A stretch of DNA of 64,000 nucleotides from Chaunax sp. Z400. Taxonomy: Eukaryota; Chordata; Actinopteri; Lophiiformes; Chaunacidae. The position numbers were made by a program, and so were the translations under genes. The notes under the pieces were generated by a model that saw only the letters and a list, made by a program, of their open reading frames with translations, was not told where the DNA came from and did not search any database. The stretch spans positions 8,599,501 to 8,663,500 of the forward strand of contig CM075201.1 in assembly GCA_037577475.1 (NCBI GenBank), in the 5' to 3' direction. The first letter of the stretch is position 1; the number at the start of each line of letters is the position of its first letter. This document shows positions 49,031 through 61,213 of the stretch, in pieces.

Positions 49031-51589
49031 AATCCTGCTAATAATCAGATAAAGCAATGTTGGCAAAAAACCTTGAGAGAGGTAAAAAGCTAAATTGCAG
49101 TTCCTGTTGTTGGATTTAACTTTATTCACTGGGTGCATACAGTGTATAAAAACAAATGGTGTAGATAGAAAGAATCTTGAGCATAGGTCTTAAAATGCAA
49201 ATTTAAGATATGCAAATTGAATCTACCTGGAATTTAGATAATTTGATTTGGCTTTAAACTAATAATATATTAATATTAATTAATATTGACTCTTAATCTG
49301 TCTGAGTTGATGGGAGTCCTGAAAATGTTTATTTACAACAATTATTTGACATTTTTTTAAACCAATCAATGAAGCAAGTTAATAAAATCATTGGTGAGTA
49401 TGTGAGTGAAAATAGGCATGCTGTTGTTATAGGAATATATTATAAAGATCCCACACCGCTGGAATGTGCAGGAGGAAGAGCTCTCACTTATCTGAGGTTC
49501 ACACATACCAGGCCTATAAGAGCACACTGGGTGGGTTTCATGTCCTTAATGGTCCTGTTTGGTCCTTGGTCCTTAGCCCCTGCAAACAGATAAACTGAAA
49601 CAAAGATACCCTCTCCAAGGTCAACAATGAAACTTCAAACTCATTTGTGTGGAAGGATATGTACTGTATAAGCTTCCAACAGCTTCATCGTGTTCAAATC
49701 CCAGTTTGCCTCTAGGTGGCATAAAGACCCAACAGAAAGTAACAGCATCGGTCATGTTGAGTACTTATATTCTGAGCCATGCTGTATTTTTATAACAGCT
49801 GTGCACATATCGCCAAGTTTGGTCTGAGTTTGTGTGGCACTTTTCTTTCCTTTGTGTATTATGCAATATTCAGGTGAGACGGAGTAATCTGTCTGCAACC
49901 AAGAGCAAAGGAATCAGCTTTTACGAAAATGATCGACTATCTCTCCACTCAGGCAGAGAGGATCTCCTGAAACGACAAATGTGGGGGGAAATGACTCGGA
50001 CTGCATTTTAAAAAGACTTAATTGGATATTATTTGGTTCAAACTAATATAACAGAAGTTAAGTAAGACTGCTTACATCTACATTGTCCTAATCAGGCTTT
50101 GATGTTTTATTAATCAAAATGTAATTAGTCAAAAACATAGTTGAAATCAGAAGAAAACTTAAGCTTCAGGTTACGGGTGTTGTTTTTTTTCAGATTTCTG
50201 CTTATGCAGATTCACTGTGACTCTATCAAAAGTTTATAATATAAGGCCTTGGGAACTGTCGGTAAAATGATAAATGCAGCTTGCAGTCAGTCCTTGAAAC
50301 CTATTACCAGTACGGACGCAGCTGAAGTGTGGCTTTGAGCAGAAGGAATGATGGATAGATTTCTGTATACTGGTATCATTCCAACAGAAAAGAAAGGACC
50401 TTGTATCCTGGCTGATGATGCATCCAAAAGCTCTTTGACTCCAACTGGTACTGGATCATGTGATCAGCATTTGGTGAGAGGAAACCCTTTCCTCCACTGG
50501 GAGGCCAAACACAGAATGTCCCCCCCCCCCCTCCATCAGATTAAAGCAAATGACAATTAGTAATTTGTTTGTTTTTGTTATGTGCCATTACCAAATTCTG
50601 GACCGGATAATTTAACAATGATGAAGGATCTTTAAAAATAATGAACTGATGAATATGTGTTTGATTAAATCACATAATAAACACATTTGAAATTGGAAGG
50701 GGCTAATTTTTTTTTCACATCTCAAATTTACAGAAATATCACTATTTTCAAACTACAACACATGTAAGAACCAAATCATCCTGAGGATAATTCATGGCAA
50801 CTCTAGGTTGCAGTTACTTTGATCTGTCTCCTACTGCCAACAATGTTAACACGCCTTAAAAGTAACTTAGTGGACAAGTGACAGAATTGTGGACTGCAAT
50901 ATATCTCTTTTCTCATCAGAATCAATGAAGTGCATATGAATCATAAATTGTTAGACATGATTGCCGTACTTGAGACAAGGATTTTCCCATGAGGAGTCTT
51001 CTGAGCCTTATACCACTCATCTAATGTCCTCTGCCACTGAGATAGCTCATCAAAATTCAACTCAATACAATTGAATTGGGTAGCTATCTGTAAATGACAC
51101 CATAATTCTTAAGATTCAGTGAAACAAATCCAGCGAAATCTAGTGGTGTGAATGGGATTTGTGGTTGCTGGGATTAACTGGGCGCTAAACCTTAAGATTG
51201 AAGAAGTGCAAGACTATACCCTTACAAATGGCAAACTTTATGGTATCATTTCAGTTCAACAGACGCTGGCTGAGCAAAACCCAGCCTGAAAGAGATCAAC
51301 TAAATTGATAATTTCAGTCTATTCTAAAGCTTGCCTCTACCCGAACCCAAGTAGATACGGAGTTAGTGTACTAATGGGCCATTTTTGTCCAAGATAATGC
51401 ACCCTGACAAACAGCAGCGCCTGCACCACAAAGACAAATCATCACGGCTTCAATGTCACATGTTGACAATGAGCTCATTGATCAGTCTCCTTATTCCACC
51501 TCCCTTCACTCTCCCCTATCTCCCTGCCTCACCCCTTTTTAAATTCAACAATAAAATGTAAGCGCTGGCTAGTGCTGGCATTGAATGCA

Positions 51590-51612
51590 CCCCCCCCCCC
51601 CCCCCCCCCCCC
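51590..51612 (+). repeat. Poly(C) run, 23 bases
   Basis: Uninterrupted C23; the complementary strand is a G23 run capable of G-quadruplex formation. The glycine-rich minus-strand frames here are artefacts. Confidence 0.95.
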
Positions 51613-52269
51613 TGTCAGTGCATCTGCCTCCATCCCAACCAAGCACATTCTGTAACACCGACCTTGCTGATAACGCAGACAACAAAGAGAGGGAATGGCT
51701 CTCTCCTGCCCGGGCTGACGAGACTGATAAGACCAGCAAGGTCGCCCAAAAGTTTGCCTCATCAGTCTCCCCCATCCCCCCCCCCTTAGTAGGGATCTCT
51801 AACAAAAAGATCTGAGATTAAGGTACAGGATTTGACGTTATCCAAAACGACTCAAGCAAATCTGTCTGGCTTTAGCATAGACAGGAGTGAACATGCTTTG
51901 GACAGACAAGGTTCTTGCCCCAATATATCTCTTCTTGCTCTTACTAGGCATGGACCTGGCTCATACATTGACCCCCACCAACAGCAAGAACAGAGCTTCT
52001 TCTAGAATCTATGTTCCTTTTTTAATGCACCCATTTAAGTCTGTGGCGGCCGAATGAGCTAGGCCATTAGCTATACCAAGTCTGCACTGGAATCCAGTAA
52101 AGCAAACATCATCTCCACACAATGCACCACAACAGCTGGAGTCAAGGGCCTCAACCAAGCTGCTAGCCTCACCACATGACTGGCTGCTGAAAGTCAACCT
52201 ATGGAGGCAGCTGAAAATGCAGAAGAACCTTTTTGCACGGAGATCCCACGTGATTGCCACAACAAACAC

Positions 52270-52485
52270 TCACTACTGTGCTGGCAAACAACCACTAACA
52301 CTCACATTCACACCTACAGGCAATTCAAAGTCACCAATTGACATAGATTGCATGTTTTTGGACTGTGGGAGGAAGCCGGAGTACCCAGAGGGAACCCATG
52401 TAGACACAGGGAGAACATGCAAAAAAGATCCAGCTAGGCAACAGTACACACTACACCACCGTGTCACCCAGCAGAGCAACAATGA
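52270..52485 (-). repeat. Ubiquitous teleost repeat (GGAGGAAGCCGGAGTACC type)
   Basis: Contains CACATTCACACCTACAGGCA, TTTTTGGACTGTGGGAGGAA, GCCGGAGTACCCAGAGGGAA and GGGAGAACATGCAAAAAAGA, in the order typical of a very abundant dispersed repeat in fish genomes. Its minus-strand translation (VLPVSTWVPSGYSGFLPQS) is a familiar spurious protein from this repeat and is not a gene. Confidence 0.75.
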
Positions 52486-54873
52486 CACCAGCATGTCATG
52501 TTTGTACATTTTCTACTGGTCAGCAAGAATAACAGTATAAAAATACTGCTTTAACAGGCTGTGTAAAAGGAGATGCAGGTTTGTGTAACAATACCAGAGG
52601 AGTTTGAAGTGCAATGAAAGAATCCTCCTGTCACACAAAGATAAAACAGAAATATTTGTGTTTTGAGCCATAGAATGATTAAAAGGGCTCACTCCAAATA
52701 ATCAAGACTACAAACAGACCAGAAATCTGTGTCAATCGTGTTTGGACTCACTAAAATCAAACATATACAAGATGATTACAAAGTCGGCCTACCCTAAATT
52801 CTTTAATCAACAATTATAGGACTTCTCAGATCTTTACAAAGGCCTCCTGATTGGCTAAGGAATTATTTTAAAAGTCTATCGTTGGTTTATAAAGCATGAC
52901 ATGTTTTATGTCCAAATTCATTTTTGATCATCTTCCATGTTATGAACCATACAGATATCTCAAATGGTCAGGGAAAGGTTGGGTTACTGTCACCAGAGTC
53001 TAAAGTAAACACTGAGAAGCAGCATTCAGATTTCATTCTCAAAATATCTCAAACAAACTCCAAGAAAACTTCAGATCTTTTCCAACTCTCAGCTCTTTTA
53101 AATCAGAACTTTTTTTTTCTTTTTTTGCATTGCTTTGGTTTTCTTTTATGTCTTGTCTCAATGCCTTTCTCTCGTACAGAACATAAAGATGTTTGCCTTG
53201 CCTTCAGGTGCTTTACAAATATACTCAATTTGCTGATATACGATTGTTGGTACTGACAAATGGAACTTTCCATCAGTCAAGGGAAAGTGTGGTGTTTTTG
53301 AGATTAAAACATTTGCATGGCATCTATTCTCACTTCCTCTCACACATAATTAGCCTCATGATGCTTTTTCCTTTATCAAATTAAAATAGCATCACGGGTA
53401 GAAGCTGAATTAACACTCAGTATTATTTTCAAAATATATACTATATCCACTGAATTTAATCAGTGTATTTAAAATAGTTGTGTGGTGTAAATAAAATGGT
53501 TTTATGTGGTGTTTTACAATGTCTTATCAATGTGTTGGATTTTAGAACCCTATATATCTGCATATAACAGTTACTTGTAACCTTAGCTCCACTGCTCATA
53601 TTGCATTGATTCAAATCTGAATTTGAAGTCAAAGGGCAAATAAAAGTACATGATAACTGAACTGAAATTGAGTTTCTTATTTAGTATGCAACCTTTTATA
53701 GTCTGCCACCCCATAGATGTCTGCGTGACTAGGCTAAGCACCAAACAGAACAGTAAAACCACTTCCTTGGCTTATAATAGTCCAAATGGAGAAGTAAGAA
53801 CAAGTCAGCCAGATAAGTGTGTCACTGATTACAGTCATCGTCTCTCAGTTCTTTTACACATCGTTCAACTGTCTTTACTTGTACAGTATATCTTCTTGCA
53901 AATATATCAAGATCAACCACAATGTAAGTGATACATTTCATTAATATATAGTTTCATCTTGAAACCTGTAAACACGGATAAATGGACAAAAGAAAGACTT
54001 AATTTTTCAGACACAACTCTTAGAAGAAAGATCAGCAGCAAATATATTTATACTAAGTTTTGTTCGATGCTTCGGTCCTCAATCCTGATGATAAAAATGT
54101 ATTATTTTTGATTCTTTTAAAGGCAGCAAAGATCCAGTGTACTGTTTTAAGGTTTAACATTCAATTTCATCAATATCAAGACCACACAGTATATTTGTGG
54201 TATTCACAAATTGTCCTCAAATAATGCAAAACTTTCTGTAGATGTGTAAGTGATAAAGCTGAAAATAATCACCCATGGAAAATTATCAATGACTATCCCT
54301 TTTGAATTCAACAGAATATGACAGAATAAAAACAAATTTAGTCATTTAAAGCTAAAATATTTTGACGGTTTGAGTTAAGTTTCAAAAGACAATATAGTAT
54401 TAGTATATTAGTATATTTGCAATATATATTAGTGTTAGTATAGTATAGTCACCTTAGATCAAAAGTTAAATCAATGTTAAATGTTCACACAGGTGTTTCA
54501 AATAGCAGATACATTACAATACATGCTGCTGACCATTTAACAAGCTTGTGGTTTTTGCAGAAATTTAAAGGGTAGGTGCAAATTTTCACTAATTTAAGGA
54601 TGGCAGTATGAAATGAGTGAAAAGGAATGGAAAACTGTAAAAGCACAAGTACCTCCAAATTGTACATAAGTACAGTACATGAGTAAATGTAAGCCTGCTT
54701 AATTACTGTCAACCTCTGGTGATTTGTAAAAATCACAAACACTATTTTGGTTTAATTATGGCTGCCTCATTGATTGGCTGATTCTCTTCTCTGGGCTTCT
54801 TCTTACTTTTCCTTACTGTATTAAATTTGTATTCCTAAACTCATTTGGAACTATACTGTTCTCAGATACCAAC

Positions 54874-55605
54874 ATGGATGGCCTGTTCCTGTTGTCCTGC
54901 TTAGAAATTCTGGGTACACTACTGTGTGGAGCTCAACATCTCACAGGATCTCCTACTGCTCAATCACAAGACAGACCAGATCAGGATGAATCAAACCTAC
55001 CGTCTCTCACTGTTCTACCCAGTGTTTCCAGCAGCAAACCTGAGTCCAGCAACATGATGACTACACAGTCGCCAACAAGAGTCGCCCGTTTCACAAGTAG
55101 TCCCACTGCCTCACTGTCAGCTGGGCCACAGCCCACCTCACTGGTAAACGGGATGCTTAACAGGAAGGAATGCCTCCCACTATTTATGGTGTCTGGTGGA
55201 CTGATCGTAGCCTGCACTATTCTACTGGTTTCTACTTTGTCGTTGGCTTGGAAGGTGTGCCAGCTGACTATACACATCAAGGCGCTGACCAGCAACACTG
55301 ACCTGATCAGCAACTCTGAATATTGGATGGGAACTGCCAATAGGAGCAAAGGCAAGTCAACAACAGAACCAAAAGAGGCCAGCGTGTCCATGGGTGATCT
55401 CATTAAAACACAGGAAGAGACGGGTAATTGTACCACCACCGAAGAGGGAGAGACAGTAAGCGAGGACAGCAAGAAGAAGGCGGGAGACAAACCCAACAGT
55501 GAGGAAGTTTCAACTACTCCTGTAGCAGTATCGGAAAATCCATCTTCCCCAGAGCCACAGGAAGCGGCCAGCAGTTTCACCAAAGCAGAAGCCCCAACTT
55601 CTTAG
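54874..55605 (+). CDS. evi2a: EVI2A-like single-pass membrane protein
   Basis: Intronless frame of 243 residues. Residues 1-20 form a signal peptide (MDGLFLLSCLEILGTLLCGA). Residues 21-99 are a Ser/Thr/Pro-rich, probably O-glycosylated ectodomain. Residues 101-126 are the membrane span, and the acidic cytoplasmic tail has many Ser/Thr/Glu. Human EVI2A is about 236 residues with the same plan. The junction TILLVSTLSLAWKVCQL resembles the human EVI2A membrane segment, and the following SNTDLISNSEYW resembles its NGDFLASGLW. Position fits: it lies directly upstream of omg on the same strand, as EVI2A/EVI2B do in mammals. TTCTCAG ending eight bases before the ATG is a likely acceptor, implying a noncoding 5' exon as in EVI2A. 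The molecular role of EVI2 proteins is poorly known. EVI2B is the alternative. Coding status is supported by length and architecture; the name is less certain. Confidence 0.65.
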   Translation: MDGLFLLSCLEILGTLLCGAQHLTGSPTAQSQDRPDQDESNLPSLTVLPSVSSSKPESSNMMTTQSPTRVARFTSSPTASLSAGPQPTSLVNGMLNRKECLPLFMVSGGLIVACTILLVSTLSLAWKVCQLTIHIKALTSNTDLISNSEYWMGTANRSKGKSTTEPKEASVSMGDLIKTQEETGNCTTTEEGETVSEDSKKKAGDKPNSEEVSTTPVAVSENPSSPEPQEAASSFTKAEAPTS

Positions 55606-55636
55606 GGTGCAGAAGAAACAAAGAGAGTGGAGTTAA

Positions 55637-55796
55637 AATAAAGGATAGCAAAGGCCACTTCCTGTTATTTGTGTTTTAAATATAAGAATACATTATTATA
55701 GTGCACTTTTGTGAAAGTTATTTTGTGAATGACTTGCTTTACCTTTTGACATATATGATGACGATATGGTAATCATGCAATAACCACAGAAATAAA
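55637..55796 (+). terminator. evi2a: Two AATAAA poly(A) signals, evi2a-like gene
   Basis: AATAAA at 55637-55642, only about 30 bases after the stop, and again at 55791-55796 about 185 bases after it. Either would give a very short 3'UTR; the second has a more T-rich downstream region. Confidence 0.5.
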
Positions 55797-55799
55797 ATG

Positions 55800-57140
55800 G
55801 TGATTTTAACCTTAGTCTTGAATTTATTACTTTGCATCCATTTCCTGGTTAGTTATGGCTGTGTAATGTGTGTGAGAGGGAGAGAGAGAGTCACAAAAAG
55901 AGAGGTCTGCTTGATTAGCAAGCAGAGAATGTACCCCTGCCAGGCAGCGCCACACAACTCAGAGAGAACACTCTCATTCAACTCAGGCAAAGCTGACAAA
56001 GCTACACAAAAAACCTTTTCAAAAAACCAATATGCGGTTGTTTCCGCTGTCTTGTGCAGATATTTGTTCACTCACTTGTGACGTCAGGACGGATGTGGAT
56101 CCTTCATTAAAAGTCTGAATAGTTTGTCCCTTCTCAGTGCAGCCTCTGCTTAAACCACAGCTCAAATCTGAAAGCAAGGAGAGAGAAATACTCAGTTTAG
56201 CGATGGGATGCAGCGTGAAAGTAAATATTTATTTGTCAGGCAGGAACGTAAGGCAAATAAGGTAAAAGTTGGATATGGGATATTTGGGTGTTTTTTTCAG
56301 TCCTGCTATGTTGAAGCACCGCTCCACATTTTGCAGTGACTGACAGTGGAAGGGAGGTTTGACTTTGAGGCTAAGTGTAGCTGGCAATGTCAGGATTCAT
56401 GAGTTTCAATCTCCATGCAGGTTGCTATACTGGAGGTATAGGCAAGTAAGAGAGGAAAGTGCAGAGACAGGGTGGCTGAGGAAGTAACAATCGCATTGCA
56501 AATGAGGTATTTTGTTCAGTTTACACTACAGCTGAGCAAAGACACGTCCCAAACAAATGCAAACAAACAAGGACTTTTAGCTACTCTGGTAGAATGAATC
56601 AGGATTCTGCGGTGATGCAACATAATGTTGATGAATTTATCACATATTATATGATTAAACAACAATCACTATATGTTTATCACTCTCCCTCAGAATGCAA
56701 GGTAATAATGCTTGGTATAAATACAGCCCTGCAGTGCAGAATTGATAGTTGCCTGTATTGATAATGACAGGTAGGACGCTGCAGTGGATGGGAGACCTCT
56801 GTAATAAATCTTGAAGCTTTTTGAACCAGCGTCTGAATTTACAGAGGGAAAATAGCAACCAATTACAGCACAGCATTACTTTGCACAGAGATACCTTAGA
56901 GGGATTGAATGCAATCATTCAACTAATCTAACTATAAGAATAGTTGTTGCTTTAAATGCAGAAGTAAACCCTAAAATCTGCCACTTAAGGGAATGAGGAG
57001 TTTCCTTTGTAGCAGCCTTGTATGCTGGGATCCCTCCATTATGTGCTCCATTTCTCCTTTCCCCCTCCTAATACTTCCCCCACAAACACCCCACCCCTCC
57101 CTCACTCCCACTGCACAGAGTAAATCCAGAGCCTGCAGTG
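55800..57140. other. Intergenic, evi2a-like gene to omg
   Basis: 1.3 kb with no supported gene. I looked here for a second EVI2 (EVI2B) frame and found none. The stretch 57040-57120 is unusually C-rich just ahead of the omg promoter. Confidence 0.6.
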
Positions 57141-57166
57141 CCTGACCACGCTAACCCAAAAGAGCC

Positions 57167-57173
57167 ATATAAG
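57167..57173 (+). promoter_or_regulatory. omg: TATA-like element of omg
   Basis: ATATAAG about 225 bases upstream of the proposed omg start codon, at a distance that would put the start near 57195-57200 and give a 5'UTR of about 190 bases before the small first coding exon. Confidence 0.45.
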
Positions 57174-57390
57174 AGGTAGAGGGGACTAAGGGACCAAACT
57201 GCAAGGCCAACAACGGGATAACTTTAAAAACCTGAACTGGACAAGTGAGCAAAGGTCAAATTCTGTAAGGGGAATTCAGTCCTAGAAAATTCACCTTCAG
57301 TACAGCAGCAGTTTGTCCTGAGCCTGAGAGCAGGAGAGGAGAGGAGCCCGACAACAAAAAGGAGCGGAGAAAAGTGACTGGAATGATAAA

Positions 57391-59730
<2,340 letters not shown>

Positions 59731-60870
59731 AGGATGAATGAAAAACTTTCAGTGATTAGTCAGCATACAGTTTTACAGCACAAACACATACAGCACACAT
59801 GTGAGCCTATTGAATGATGTGGTACAGTTATTTTTGCATATTAGCAGCTTACCCAGTGAAAAGCCATTATTACAATGTATTAATTCCCGCTATCTTGAGT
59901 CGGCTATGGTATGATGTTATCGATATTTGATCGATATATATGGCAAAAAAAAAGAAGCTTTTTTACAAACACCTTTACAAGCCTTCTCTCAAATGCACTG
60001 TCAGTGACTTTATAAGTAAGATTGCAATGACTACAGCTAAACACATGGTGGCACTATATATTTAGGTACCAGCTCATTATGTAACTGAATGTAGCCTTAA
60101 GCTCATCTGCAACTACAGTCTACCTTTTACAAGGCTGCCCAATACACACTATGATCTATGGTGTATATTGAATCATTATTTCTATTTCTATCTCTATTTC
60201 TATTGACTAGATTTGTCTGGGTTATATTGTGGTCATATCATTTGATTTATTGTTTTTGCATTGGCTTTCTAAGAGATGTGCACTCAAATTTGAATTGACC
60301 TGTTATGACTCTTTTAATAGCTGTCCTTTATTTCTGCCTGCTTGTTTAATTTACTCATATGAGGTGCACTATTTTCTGAAGACATTGTGGTTGTAAGGAA
60401 CTGGGCATGTGAAGACTCAGTAGAGCAGAGGGGAAACAAATGGACAGCGTTGCATTACTATCTTAAACAATTTCTGAGTGCCAAGTACTGCTTCTGTATT
60501 TTGATCACATCTCAGTCTTAAGTGTCCTTCATGATTCAGTGACGCTGGTGAAAATGATCTGCATGGTAATTGAACGTTCCAGGAATGCTAACCTACTGCT
60601 ATATTGCTCCAGAGCATGAAAGCACAGACATTTTTCAACTTATTTAAATGAAATGTTAAAATATTCCAATGTTGATTGCATTAAGCGCAATTAACAGTGA
60701 TGAGCCAGTCAACAGTTTCTACTTTTTAGAAATGTCTTTTTCCCATGGTACCAAAAGAAGCCAAAAGAGTAGCATCTCTGCAAGCTGCAATTGATGAACT
60801 TAAGAAAAATACAATACCACCGAAGCAGTAACTGTAAAATGAAATAAAATTTGCACACTTATTTACATTT
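59731..60870 (+). other. omg: omg 3'UTR
   Basis: About 1.1 kb of AT-rich sequence from the omg stop to the first good poly(A) signal. No coding features. Confidence 0.5.
60843..60848 (+). terminator. omg: Poly(A) signal AATAAA, omg
   Basis: AATAAA (GAAATAAAATTTGCAC) followed by a T-rich stretch; another AATAAA occurs about 40 bases later. Best candidate for the omg transcript end. Confidence 0.5.
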
Positions 60871-61161
60871 TTTATTGATCATTTGAATAAATCTGTGGAC
60901 TTTTTTCACAGCACATGTTACATCTCAACGAAGAGGTCAGACCAACAAGCATTTTATTATTTATTATTCAACAACATCTCCAATGAATCTTTGACATGAG
61001 TGTTAACCCTCATGGGGCCCGAGGTAGTTGTTTAATTAGCAGGAAAATATTTGTTTTGAAGTTTATTTGCTGAGGGAATGTTCATGAAAAACAAAATTGC
61101 ATATTCTAGTCAGAACATGGTTCACAGTTAATCACACCTGTAAAAGCATTATATATATTAT

Positions 61162-61213
61162 ACTTATTTTATTCAATAACCCTATATATATAGGTTTATT
61201 GAATAAAATAAGT
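61162..61213. repeat. Near-perfect 52-bp palindrome
   Basis: Left half 61162-61187 and right half 61188-61213 are reverse complements with a single mismatch and no loop. The right arm carries AATAAA on the plus strand and the left arm carries it on the minus strand. It lies about 350 bases after the omg poly(A) signal. Confidence 0.9.

Larger units (their letters stand above)
49031..54858. other. Intergenic, ksr1 to evi2a-like gene
   Basis: AT-rich, with a 23-C run (51590-51612) and one dispersed repeat (52270-52485). I searched both strands by eye for NF1-like exons, expected on the minus strand if the mammalian nesting held, and saw none. It should hold the evi2a-like promoter and a noncoding first exon, not located. 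Confidence 0.5.

Noticed and set aside
49681..49720. tRNA-like B box (GTTCAAATCCC)
   Set aside because: No matching A box or cloverleaf was found upstream, so no tRNA or SINE call is made.
52273..52509. Protein-like minus frame VLPVSTWVPSGYSGF
   Set aside because: Known type of spurious translation from an abundant fish dispersed repeat.
54981..55583. 200-codon minus-strand frame opposite the evi2a-like gene
   Set aside because: Antisense shadow: the plus-strand frame has a signal peptide, a membrane span and plausible poly(A) signals, while the minus frame has no start context or architecture.
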